Origin: Rhyzopertha dominica
Lineage: Eukaryota; Arthropoda; Insecta; Coleoptera; Bostrichidae
Length of the DNA: 64,000 bases
Direction: 5' to 3'
Assembly: GCA_025024175.1 (NCBI GenBank)
Contig: QCXZ01000041.1
Span: 21,757,786-21,821,785, forward strand
A model generated the notes under the pieces. It did not search any database. It saw nothing but the letters and a program-made list of their open reading frames with translations, and had not been told where the DNA came from. Below are positions 24,001 through 34,164 of this stretch, piece after piece. The stretch's first letter is position 1. Every line of letters starts with the position of its first letter. Made by a program: the position numbers and the translations under genes.

Positions 24001-24104
24001 AATTAATCATATATTAATAAACAATTTATAACTTCTTCTTGAAGTATAAGTAAAAGACATTCTATCAGTTACATTTATAATTTTGTAAACATTTTTTCTA
24101 TATA

Positions 24105-24128
24105 TTGCAATTAATTAATTAATTGCAA
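24105..24128. repeat. Perfect 24-bp palindrome
   Basis: TTGCAATTAATT followed by its exact reverse complement. It is of low complexity (TTAA repeated), so chance is plausible in AT-rich DNA. Confidence 0.7.
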
Positions 24129-27100
24129 CATGTACTACCTATTAAAAACATAAAATACCTTTGGTGAATTGATTTTTGTATATTGATGTACTGTGTGAAC
24201 TCACACAACTAGTCAAACTCGTTTGCAATAATAATCTCATTAACTGTTTCGAGTATTCTTGTCAGACGGTTTTTTAGGATAACTCTTCTGTAGAGGCTGC
24301 CCTGCTGATATTTCCGGTTGTTGCACAATTTTGGTCTAACAGAGTTTTTGTGTGTTACTGTTACTTTCTTAGCATTTCTATCGTATTTCATGTGTTATTC
24401 AATTTTCTTTCAAAATTTAAATTTAAAGGATACCTTTTGAGATTTGGCGTTTTATATATTATTCGTAGACAGGTATTCTGAGTAGAGTTGGTGGTCTTAA
24501 AGTTATAATGGTTTACACTAACAATAAAGGAAATAATTTCACAGCATCATACAAATCAGTTTAAAAAAAAAAACAATCGGTAAAAGTTTATACTTTTGAG
24601 CTACTCCAGGCAAACGCATTTCTATTCTAAGTAATTCTCGTTTTAGGTTTAAACAGATAGGCTGATTCAATCATCTGTATTTCTTGCAAATAGCAATTTA
24701 GGAGAAATAATAAATCTTGGGGTCTATTAGAGAGTCATTCTAAGTTGTAGCATTATTTCCATACCATTACTAATTTAGGTATAATGCGAAATTAAGTTAA
24801 CGGTGTCAGAGATGATATTCAGTTGCTATTTTGTATCTTTTGTACCTAAAAGTTTTTTAGTGAATATTCACAAAAATGCCTATGCTTATGAAGCTTACTA
24901 GAGCGAAATGTCGATAATATTTTTTGTACGGGGCTTTTATAAATGTTTTGCTCATCCAGGTGCTTATGGAAATTATCAACAAAATACGTTTACCGCCTCG
25001 CCTGTTAAAGAAGTGAACATAACCATTGCTTTGACACGTAGTTGTCACCTGTCAACAACCATTTGTTTAGTTGTCATTCCTGGTGAACACTTTCAACATA
25101 TGTTGTAGTATTTTATTGGATAACTAAATTTAATTGCGTTTAAATAATTTTGATCAGTACCGCGGTATGGTTCACAAAAAGCTAGATACATAAAGTTTAG
25201 CTAGTAGGATATAATCACACACTAAGATTAAAATAAGGGATGAAGGTTTGTATGGAAGATTAGTTATTTTTGAAGTTTATAGTAAAGGAAATAAATCAGC
25301 TATTTTACACTTTTGGCTAACCCTGAATGCTATTGCAAATAACATTATTATAAAAACGCCAAGGAAAGGTCGTCGACGCTTCAATGACTATAATACCGAA
25401 CACATGAATTTTAAATTGCTGTAAGTGACGGGTATGTAATGGGAACATCCTGTGTACAGCATTATGCTACGATAGGCCATGTATAACGACTTCAGACATA
25501 ACAATTCGAAATTTAATTACACATGCTCCGCTCGTTAATCGGATTTAGCTAGAGGTGCATCACGTACGTGCGCTGCTCCGCCGAATGACTTATTTTGTTT
25601 AAAGTTTTAACGTAAACTATCACGTTTGCTGTGGGCGTTCTGGCTTTACGGCTGTTATAAGCGTCTGGAGCAGTTCATGCACAATTTGTTTGTTATTACA
25701 CATCTAATGTAGGTGGAAAATTACTCCGGGAATAAATTACAACTGGCATTAAACATTTTAACGTATTGCGTAGAACGGTGCCCGGAGCTAGGGCCCCTAC
25801 GTGATTAGTATACCTGGACCAAATCGATAATTTTTAGATGCTGGCGTAGATCGGCACGGTGCTGGGGTTTGCGAAAGAAATGGCGTGACTGATAAATGGA
25901 ACAACCAAAATTATACTTATTTAGCGTGTGGACGGTTAAATTACAATATCTCTCTTCTACATACCACTATTTCAGATACAGAAATGTTACCGTGTTTGTT
26001 GGTGAAATACTACTTTAAAATCAGTTCGTCGCATATACGAAAATCGCATAATGCAGCTCGTGTTTCAGTGAAATCGAATGGAGGACAATTTCGAGTAAAG
26101 TACTGGAACAAGTCGATAATATTTTGGAGGAGGCAACTCATAATGTAACATTCAAACTAGCAAGAATAACCCTCTACCCCTGGTAGTTCTCACCTTTAAT
26201 TATTGAATAGGGAAGAGCGTATTTAAATCCAAGGATTTTCCTGTTTTACAAGCCTTCGGATCTTAAAAATAACCTACAATAACCTATAAACCTATACAAG
26301 GGTTATTCAAGTTGCATTCTTTATGTTTGAATGTAAAACGCAACAAATATACCTATCACATCTTAAAATTGTGCTATGTAAGGCATGCAGCCTTAAAATC
26401 ATTAAATCATCTCGGGAAAACCGTTTTCCACCAAGAGTGGTTTCGTAAAAGGTTACGTTCATGGTTTCACCATGTGTATTCGATCATTAAAACTTCCATT
26501 GAATTTCAAAACCAATGACTATTATAATTCCTCCTTGAACTTTGAATTTTTTCGATGAGTTAGCTCGGTGCTCGGATATTTGCTTATAGCATAGCATATA
26601 CAACAGCCAACTTTTGCTTGTTTTTGGTTCACAGCAGTGAGTTTTTTCTTGTGCTTACCTTAAAAAAATATGACGGTCGTAAAGAATAGTGAATATGATT
26701 CCACTAGATTGGTTAGTGTTCGCTGTCAATATTTCGGTATTTCTTCAGGCATATGTTCCGAACAAGAGCTGACGTCAAAGCTTTTTCTGCTTCTTTTATA
26801 TTCATTTAACTACATTTGAATTACTGGTATACAAAATCCGTCTTGGTCTTATTCTTGCAAAAACTACCAGAATAAAGCCAAGAACAGGACAATGTGTCCT
26901 TTTGCAACACTGTAATGTACAAGAAAATAATACGGATAACACTTGTGGCGTGAGACTCATGCAAGAACAAAAAGTTTTCGCAAGATTTCTCGCAGTCTGT
27001 CTATCAGTCAAGGGTGTAGAACATTGGTCATCGTATATCACAAATATTTGTGCTAGGCTTTAATTTAGGGAAAATACTACACCGCTGACAACCCATCCAC

Positions 27101-28565
27101 AAATACCAAAGTTTTTGAGCAAACCTTTGAAGATGCTTCCCAAACTAACGATTTCAACGTTCAATGGAAATTCTAGCATTTCAAAGCAATGATAGTGATG
27201 GCGAAGATTTCCCTAGACTATTCCCTAAACCGATGTTGGTGATTCGTAATCGTCGCGCGACGTGGCTAAACAACGAATCTCCACAAAGATTGTTGTACAT
27301 TAATAATCAACATAAATTAGTGTTTAACGTATATATTCACCTTGGCTAGCCACCTCTTGATGCGTCACAATCAGTTCTCTATTAGTTATTTTGTCCAATA
27401 ATGCATTAATTCATTCAAGATATTCAATACAGTGTGAGTCAGCACTATAGGACCAAACCATGCAAGACCAAGACTGACTGTACAAGATATACAACAAGAA
27501 CAAGACTTGTTAATTCTTGTTCCTCATCTTGCTAGTGCTCATCACTGTTTTAAAAATAGACAACACAGGTAGTCTTCTTTGTTTTGTAAGCAATTTAGTC
27601 AGAGGTCCGTGATCACTAACTTCGTTTTACTCAGTATTTGTAGAAAACAATGAATACTGAAAAAGTCCAGTTCATTTTATGAATGTATGAATGTATGAAG
27701 CTGTACCTTTTTGCCAAGAATCTCTGACCTCCAGATATTGGAATTGCAACTATATGTGGTGGTTTACCCTGAAGCGGAGTGTAGAAGGGGCAAACAGCTC
27801 GTTCTAATGCTAAACGGGCATTCGGCCTTGCATTTTTAAACTGAATAGTCAACAGTTTTTCTTAATGAATTGATATTATTTAATTTTATTATTTACTTTA
27901 AAAGATCCGATTATACTTTTGTTTTCACTGGTAATAAACAATTTGCATGTAAATTCGGGTTATATAATTAATAATTAGGATTAAACAGAAGTTATTGTTT
28001 TATTAATTATTATAAGTATTAGGGTTTAACTATTGTTTAAGTGCCAGAGAAATTGTATCGATCTAATTAACGCCCTACAATTGGAATGAACTAATTTGTA
28101 GAGTTCATGTGTGGTAATTTATATTTTTCGGATAATAGGGGACCTGTGTGATTTTTCTTTTTTTGTTCGCAAATTAAATTTTCTAATTCGCATCCACAGA
28201 TTTTTGCATTATTTCTTTAGTTTTAGAACCGAAGTCATGCGAGTGTTAGTGTTTTCATATGTGGGTCAAAGGCTTTTTCATTATTCGCGAATTTTTGCGA
28301 TTGTAAAGTACGATTATTACAACAATATTAATTGAAATTTTGTATGCCTTCATATCAGGAAAACGATCTTACTGTTTCATCCATGAATAAGCTAATACAA
28401 AAGTCAGTAAATTCACTACTCTGGCTACATAACGTTGCTGGACAGGTTTTGCAAACTGTTTACGGACATATTTTTTATTATACTTTAAATAAACTGGCGA
28501 AATGTAGAGAAGAGACGAATCAACGATTATAAAGTTTTCACTAATCATGAAAGCAAATCACATGT

Positions 28566-29020
28566 TGCGAGAATTACAGTGCGGATGACATCATGCCATC
28601 TAGTGGCAATAAAACATCATCCACTCGTCTCTGTGTGGGGAACTAATCTGAACGGCACTATGTTGTGGGCGTTTAAAAACCGGAAGACGTTCTCCAACGG
28701 CGATTTCTGCAATGAATGCAGTTCTCAAGCATAATAATTATGTCTATGCCATGTCGCCTGCGTCAAAACAATCTGTGAACAGCTGTTTCGGCTTATAAAG
28801 CCTCCTCAGCACAGTTATAGTCGCAGCGACATGGCATAGACGTAATTATTATACTTGAGAACTGCATTCGTTGCAGAAATCGTCGTTGGAGAACACCTGC
28901 CGGCTTTTAAACGCCCACAACATAGTGGGCTGCCGCTCAGATTAGTTATCCACAGAGACCAGTGGATCATGCCGTATTGCCACTAGATGGCATGGTGTCA
29001 TCCACACTGTAATTCTCGCA
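28566..29020. mobile_element. Foldback (long inverted repeat) element, about 455 bp
   Basis: Left arm (about 28566-28766) begins TGCGAGAATTACAGTG and the right arm (about 28831-29020) ends with the reverse complement, CACTGTAATTCTCGCA. The arms match over nearly their whole length with scattered mismatches; a centre of about 65 bp contains GGCTTATAAAGCC. Parts of the family recur at 37618-37738 and 62544-62754. Both arms carry GCCATCTAGTGGC (28595-28607; reverse at 28979-28991). No coding capacity, so a non-autonomous element. Confidence 0.85.
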
Positions 29021-29242
29021 TACACATCGCCTACCAGGGGCGGATCCACTGGGGGGGGGGGTACTGCGGCAGAGTTCCCCCCCCCCCCAAAAGTTGTACG
29101 TTATACATTTTTTCCAATGAGACACCGAAAATCGTAAAAAATCAACAATTGAACATTTAACAATAAAATTATCGATAATGTTTTAATATATAAGTTACCG
29201 CATTTCCATCATAAATGACGCTCTGCGAAGAAAAGGACTTTG

Positions 29243-29894
29243 AGTAGTAGGAATCTATCGGTTCAAAGCCAGTGAGGATCACTTTTGATCCCATCTTAAA
29301 AGCATTGAGGATCAGAAAAGTTGATCCTCACGGCGAATTTCTTATGGGCGAGCTGGTTCTAGCAAGCGCTCTACTGACGGGCAACGGACCCGCATCTAGT
29401 GCACGTTATCGCAAAAGGTTATCGCAATAGGTTATCGCAAATGTATTTTAATTAAAAAATAGTTCAAAAGTGATAAGGGTTATCGCAAATCTATTTTTAA
29501 GTAAAAATTAGTTCAAACCTGATAAAAAGTTGTTAATTAGCAGTCGCCTTGATCTGAGTTACGGACCTGCGAACTTATTCTTGACGCGTGCAAAGGTTCT
29601 CGGAAGGGTTTCCTGCACTCGACCAAGTTCTAAACGCGTGAACTCGTTATGGGTGCGTGCAAACGTTCTCGAAAGAGTATCCTGCGCGAGACCAAGTTCT
29701 AAACGCGTAAACACGTTCTGGGTGCGTGCAAACATTCACGTGCTCGATTAGCGACCCCCGTCTGATTAAGGTACTGGTTGCATACAAAGGTATGGGGAGG
29801 GCGGGACGTTTAAATGAAACTAGAGTGATGAACTAATTTACTTTATTGATTAAATACAAAATGATTAAGTAAAAAAATAGGTTCTTTAAGCACA
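29243..29894 (+). repeat. Left terminal inverted repeat of the Polinton-like element
   Basis: About 652 bp matching the reverse complement of 36796-37362. It holds a terminal hairpin (TGAGGATCA at 29306-29314 with TGATCCTCA at 29322-29330), four GTTATCGCAA motifs (29405-29490) and two full 69-bp tandem units at 29586-29654 and 29655-29723. The right repeat has only one such unit and lacks a 15-bp stretch near 29853, which explains the length difference. Confidence 0.9.
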
Positions 29895-30220
29895 GTACTT
29901 GTCTACGTTATTAATTCCGTGATGCAAAATGAATGTATCATTTACTAAAGCAGCAAAAATTAGCAGACTTGTGCTTAGGAACGCCATTCTAAGCAGACTG
30001 ACACTTTAGTGCGAGTGTTTGTTGGTTTTATTAGCAATCTAACAAATAAACACTTTTACATGCTGTTTATTGATTATAAAATATATACATTAGAATATTT
30101 ATTTTGAAATAAACATTGTGTACGTTTGTTTTCCACGTCTTACATCAATATATGCTGGTCCATATTGCGGCATCGCTTGATCATCCACCTGTTTTTAGGG
30201 AGTATGCGATGAACATAAAT

Positions 30221-31148
30221 TTAGCTGGAAACATCAGATTTATCGATCCACGAATTGTGTTTATTCGAGAAACCCAACCATTTTACAAATAATTTGTTAC
30301 CCTTTCTGCGTAATATTTTTTGAATAAGATACATATCGGGATTTCTGACTTTTAACAATTCTTGTTCGTAAAAGCTACCGCGAATCGTTTGTCCTTGATA
30401 ATCTTTGAGTATATACGTAACAGGGTCGGTAATTTTAACTATTTCAATTTCAAAAATCTCCGTGGTATAGTTTGGAGTGTAACCTTTTTCAAAAAGGTGT
30501 TTGTACTTGCTTATACGGACTTTGTCCCCAACTTTGAACTTTGGCAAAGGAAACGTCTTAATTTTTCTGTATACCGAACTCAACAGCTTCTTTTCATTGG
30601 TTTTATTTACATCGACAGGTTTCATTTTGATTGTTCGATGGACAGTGTTATTGTAAATGTATTATCAAATCTTGCAGAACGTCTATCCACTTGTAATTTC
30701 CGTTCAAACTGAAGAGTTTCCACATCCATGTTTTAAGAGTTCTATTGAACCTTTCCACTATTGATGCCTTTAAGGTGGTATACGTAGAATAANGGTTGAT
30801 ATTGTACTTTTTNATTAGCTTTTGAAAGTGAATATTGTAAAATTCTGTTCCTNAATCGNTTTGCAGATTGGCAGGTGCNGATGATGATCTCTTAACGAAA
30901 ATGCTTTCCATCGCCTTAGCCACTTCATTTCCAGATTTGTTTTTTACAGGTATTGCCCAAGCATATTTCGAAAACGCATCGATGACTGTCAGCAGATAAC
31001 GGAACCCTTTATTGTCGGAGGCGTACGGTTGCATTTCAACCAAATCAGCTTGCCAGAGATCAAAAAGTCCTTTCACTATCACTGTACGTCGCTTAAAATT
31101 ACGACGTGGCTGAGTATGTAGCTCGTTCACCAGTTGAACTTTACTCAT
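30221..31148 (-). pseudogene. Polinton-type DDE integrase (one frameshift)
   Basis: First part, ATG at 31148 to 30648: LWQADLVEM (Asp35), D-x-GTEF (Asp98) and ASIVERFNRTLK (Glu132) form the DDE core of retroviral-like (rve) integrases as found in Polintons. A single-base shift near 30655 moves the frame. The rest is open at 30625-30221 and contains FKVGDKVRISKYK (SH3-like C-terminal domain) and FVKWLGFSNKHNSWI, which resembles a chromodomain. Six codons around 30793-30879 contain N. The intact enzyme would be about 310 residues and join the element's ends to chromosomal DNA. It is the last gene of the minus-strand block. The shift could be decay or a base-calling error, as this segment has ambiguous bases. 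Confidence 0.88.
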
Positions 31149-31194
31149 TTCGATTTATTCAGAAAATAACCGTAAAACTGAATACAATGCGTAT

Positions 31195-31626
31195 TTATGA
31201 AGTGCGAAGTTTTTTATTACTAAGTTGTTCACCGACAGATTTCGGAAGTATACTGCTACCTTCTGGTTGTGGTTTATGGGATACGTCAGATATGTCATTA
31301 TTTTCAATGGGCAACGATTTATTTGCATTCGTTATTTCACCGCTCGTATTTAATCTTTTTGACAGAGCAGCTAACGATTCAATTTTCTTCTCCAAGAAGT
31401 AAACGTTTTTTCGCAGTTCCCCTTTTAATGCATTGAACGTTTCGTCAACAAACTCCTTAGTAACTGCATCTTCCGGATTTAAAGGTTTGGTCAAGTTGCA
31501 TATGCGTTTCTTTTGCACATCAATATTTCCATCGGATGTTAGTACGTATCCAAAAGTAAGAGGCGATGAATGAGAAGGTTGTGCACCTTCAGAGCTGATG
31601 GCGCGTCCAAACTTATCAATACCCAT
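31195..31626 (-). CDS. Fibre-like coiled-coil protein (143 aa)
   Basis: ATG at 31626, stop at 31195. Residues about 24-62 read GYVLTSDGNIDVQKKRICNL, then PEDAVTKEFVDETF. This N-x-x-I-x-N-L...P-x-D-A-x-T-K-x-x-V-D pattern is well known in phage tail-fibre shafts. Residues about 58-92 have heptad-like spacing (FNALKGELRKNVYFLEKKIE), suggesting a trimeric or dimeric coiled coil; the tail is polar and probably disordered. It lies 35 bp after the 303-aa gene and 46 bp before the integrase, all on the minus strand. A role as virion spike or fibre is inferred; it has no other recognised domain. Confidence 0.7.
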   Translation of the reverse strand: MGIDKFGRAISSEGAQPSHSSPLTFGYVLTSDGNIDVQKKRICNLTKPLNPEDAVTKEFVDETFNALKGELRKNVYFLEKKIESLAALSKRLNTSGEITNANKSLPIENNDISDVSHKPQPEGSSILPKSVGEQLSNKKLRTS

Positions 31627-31661
31627 GTTAGAAATGAAACGTAAAGAACGTTTTACACAAT

Positions 31662-32573
31662 TTAAATGATAACATTGGTCTCTCTTAACTCTTCCAATAT
31701 AGAAGTGATTTCATTTGAATGATTATTATGGCCGGCTTCTTGAGATGCAAGTACGAGTTTCAATCTAGCAACCAATTCGTTCGGATCATCCCAATACACG
31801 TAATCTAACTTATTTTTTGAATATTTCATTAATCCTGAACCGGTAGGCGGTAGAGAACCTTTACGCTTTAAAAGATTCATTATCAGTTTATATTTGTGAC
31901 TTTTGTTTCCAGCATACTGCAATGATTTGTCATAATTACGATGTATAGCTCCGCTTCTCTGGACAATATCTAAATATGAATCAACGTCATCTTCCGTATA
32001 CAACTTCTCTGTAGGGTAACGAGAAAAGATAAGCTCCTGCAAACCAGATGTTAGGGGATAACTCTTGCCGTCTACTAGAGCATTAGAGTCAATTACTGCA
32101 AATGACGAATCACCAATTTTCCAAGCTAACTTCTTTGTATCATAACGTGGTCCGTATTTAGAATCGTAATTACTATCTAGCTTTATCGAATCCATAAATC
32201 TATTGGTATTAAATTCTAAAACATCTGAAGATATTCTTGAATAGTCTTGGAAACTAAGATCGGGTCCGACTGGCGACGAAGCAGCCTCGTCAAAACTGTC
32301 GGGTTCACTTCTAGAGTCTTCGTCCGAGTCAAAGGTTGTATGAAAACTTGCATTTTGCTCGTGCTTTTCTGTCTTCAATTTACCCGCGAGCGCATCTGGC
32401 AAGTGCTGAATTTGCTGAGGTAGATCGGACAGTTTCTTGAGCGGTGTTGTTATAGGTTGAAAAACTCTCTCTAGGTCAGCTTCAATTTCGCTTCTTCCCT
32501 TCTTTAAGGCTGCATACTTTTTACGAATGACATTGCGAGTTTGAATAATTTTCTTAACCGTATCTGGATCCAT
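31662..32573 (-). CDS. Conserved Polinton-associated protein of unknown function (303 aa)
   Basis: The first ATG is at 32573 (MDPDTVKKIIQTRNVIRKKY); the frame is also open upstream but has no earlier ATG. N-terminal quarter: charged, helical, possibly coiled coil, followed by an acidic Ser-rich linker (DSDEDSRSEPDSFDE). The C-terminal half is compact, with KYGPRYD, GLQELIFSRYP, KYKLIMNLLKRKG, LDYVYWDDPNELV and a conserved-looking end, SILEELRE. From memory this resembles the DUF8207 family seen beside similar capsid genes in insects and Hydra; that needs a profile search. The tandem array lies just upstream of its start and could control it. A structural or packaging role is only a guess. Confidence 0.75.
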   Translation of the reverse strand: MDPDTVKKIIQTRNVIRKKYAALKKGRSEIEADLERVFQPITTPLKKLSDLPQQIQHLPDALAGKLKTEKHEQNASFHTTFDSDEDSRSEPDSFDEAASSPVGPDLSFQDYSRISSDVLEFNTNRFMDSIKLDSNYDSKYGPRYDTKKLAWKIGDSSFAVIDSNALVDGKSYPLTSGLQELIFSRYPTEKLYTEDDVDSYLDIVQRSGAIHRNYDKSLQYAGNKSHKYKLIMNLLKRKGSLPPTGSGLMKYSKNKLDYVYWDDPNELVARLKLVLASQEAGHNNHSNEITSILEELRETNVII

Positions 32574-32642
32574 TTTTATCTCCTGTATTGTTGTGGTTTT
32601 TAACAACTGCACAAACAGCTAACTGCTGATCGGATTTATTAG

Positions 32643-33298
32643 AACAGCCTGATCACTGATCTTTTGGAACGGTCTGATCACTGATCTTTTGGAACGGTCT
32701 GATCACTGATTTTTTGGAACGGTCTGATCACTGATCTTTTGGAACGGTCTGATCACTGATCTGTTGGAACAGCTTGATCACTATTCTGTTGGAACAGCGT
32801 GATCACTGATCTGTTTTAACAGCTTGTTCACTGATCTGTTCGAACAACTGATCACTGATCTGTTGGAACAGCCGATCACTGATCTGTTGGAACAGCTGAT
32901 CACTGATCTGTTGGAACAGCTGATCACTGATCTGTTGGAACAGCTTGATCGCTTATCTGTTGGAACAGCGTGATCACTGATCTGTTTTAACAGCTTGTTC
33001 ACTGATCTGTTCGAACAACTGATCACTGATCTGTTGGAACAGCCGATCACTGATCTGTTGGAACAGCTTGATCGCTTAACTGTTGGAACAGCGTGATCAC
33101 TGATCTGTTTTAACAGCTTGTTCACTGATCTGTTCGAACAACTGATCACTGATCTGTTGGAACAGCCGATCACTGATCTGTTGGAACAGCTGATCACTGA
33201 TCTGTTGGAACAGCTGATCACTGATCTGTTGGAACAGCTTGATCGCTTATCTGTTGGAACAGCTTGATCACTGTTGGAATAGTCTGATCACTGATACA
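32643..33298. repeat. Tandem array, about 27 units of 24-25 bp, each with two dyads
   Basis: Each unit contains GATCACTGATC (dyad around C) and CTGTTGGAACAG (dyad around GG). Early units (32643-32760) have TTTTGGAACGG instead, which spoils the second dyad. From about 32795 a higher-order block of five to seven units (marked by TTTTAACAGC, TGTTCACT, TCGAACAAC and CGATCACT variants) repeats three times. The array sits between the ATPase stop and the 303-aa gene, the only large non-coding interval inside the element. It resembles iterons or a protein-binding array; an origin or enhancer role is inference. Confidence 0.9.
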
Positions 33299-33368
33299 GT
33301 ATTATTACCTGTTTGATCAGGTAATCGTTTGAAGAGTGACTGACTGTGCATTTCGTTAACCTTACTAT

Positions 33369-34061
33369 TTATATAAGAATAAAGGTATCAAATCCTTTAC
33401 GATATCGTCCCTCATCCATGGGAACGTCTTTATTGATAACCAGAAATCCATATTTGTTTTTCCAACACTCTGTGCATATTTCCCTAAATTGTTGGAAAGA
33501 CATATCCGTGTTGACATGGTCATCATAGATATGTTTAATATTTAAAATATCACAGACGTACACTATGAGCAAGTTGGCGTTTTCTCTAATTAGATGTTTT
33601 GGAATGTGTGTATATGACTGACTTAAATAAAAACTGTCAATATTTCTATGTCGTCCCATGCAAAAATAATCCCTCATATGCTGCTGTTTCTGACAAGCCA
33701 CGTCATCAAAAATAAAAACAGAGTTCGGTTTCGCTTCATCAGGTGGAATAACTTCATCGTGCTCTAAAAATGTGTAATATCCAACGCCTTTGACCCCAGA
33801 AAGCAAGTTTCGAAGGTAGTTATATTTTGGCTGATAGAGCGTCTTTGAGTAAACATAAACGTTTTCAAATTTTAATCCGTTGGGATGTTCTAGTAAATTT
33901 ATCAGCAAATTCGTTTTTCCACAGTTTGAGGGACCCACAATTAGTGCCCGTATTGTGTTAGGCAAGAGTTTGCTGTGTCTGCAAGGTCGTTTGTTGTCCA
34001 CATTGAAACTCTCCTCTATGTTCGAAACAGGTAACTTTTCTTGTTGTCGGAACAAGCGCAT
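33369..34061 (-). CDS. A32-type genome-packaging ATPase (FtsK/HerA-like), 230 aa
   Basis: ATG at 34061. Walker A is GPSNCGKT (43-50), Walker B is SVFIFDD (114-120), followed by SFYLSQSY (about 143-150), which fits the sensor/Gln region of A32 packaging ATPases. The length fits the Polinton ATPase (about 200-270 aa). It pumps DNA into preformed capsids in Polintons, adenovirus-like and giant viruses (family knowledge). It is the first gene of the minus-strand block and divergent from the protease, about 50-100 bp away. The frame is intact with no missing motif. It could in principle be a helicase-type NTPase, but the motif set and neighbours favour packaging. Confidence 0.92.
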   Translation of the reverse strand: MRLFRQQEKLPVSNIEESFNVDNKRPCRHSKLLPNTIRALIVGPSNCGKTNLLINLLEHPNGLKFENVYVYSKTLYQPKYNYLRNLLSGVKGVGYYTFLEHDEVIPPDEAKPNSVFIFDDVACQKQQHMRDYFCMGRHRNIDSFYLSQSYTHIPKHLIRENANLLIVYVCDILNIKHIYDDHVNTDMSFQQFREICTECWKNKYGFLVINKDVPMDEGRYRKGFDTFILI

Positions 34062-34164
34062 TTTATCAACTGTTTAAAAAATAAATAGGAGCATCCATTT
34101 AAAGAAAACTTAGTGTGTAACGAAACACGCATTACTGCCGGATCGAGCACTCAATGAATACGAC
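34062..34164. promoter_or_regulatory. Divergent intergenic region, likely bidirectional promoter
   Basis: The only point where transcription direction changes: ATPase to the left, protease to the right. It is AT-rich (TTTAAAAAATAAATAGG near 34074-34090) without a convincing TATA box on either strand. The promoter role is inferred from gene order. Confidence 0.35.

Larger units (their letters stand above)
19765..28565. other. Long non-coding AT-rich region
   Basis: About 8.8 kb with no recognisable protein domain; open frames are at most about 100 codons and have no motif. Noted structures: many GTGTAAA/TTTACAC motifs at 19870-21090, a perfect hairpin at 20403-20428, a GTGTCT-rich stretch near 21240, a 24-bp palindrome at 24105-24128. 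A relatively GC-rich segment near 25540-25870 shows nothing definable. Confidence 0.5.

Noticed and set aside
24105..24128. 24-bp palindrome as a protein-binding site
   Set aside because: It is built from TTAA repeats and is expected occasionally by chance in such AT-rich DNA.
29530..29751. 73-codon frame within the left TIR
   Set aside because: It follows the 69-bp repeat (a multiple of three) and has no partner frame intact in the other TIR.
30362..31402. Plus-strand frames of 98-116 codons opposite the integrase and fibre-like genes
   Set aside because: Antisense shadows of real minus-strand coding sequence.
32781..33221. Minus-strand 146-codon frame with the repeating peptide CSNRSVIS
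   Set aside because: It is the translation of the 24-bp tandem array, whose period is a multiple of three, so frames stay open automatically. No sign of a real gene.
32643..33298. CRISPR-like appearance of the array
   Set aside because: There are no unique spacers between repeats; units abut each other, and the context is eukaryotic.
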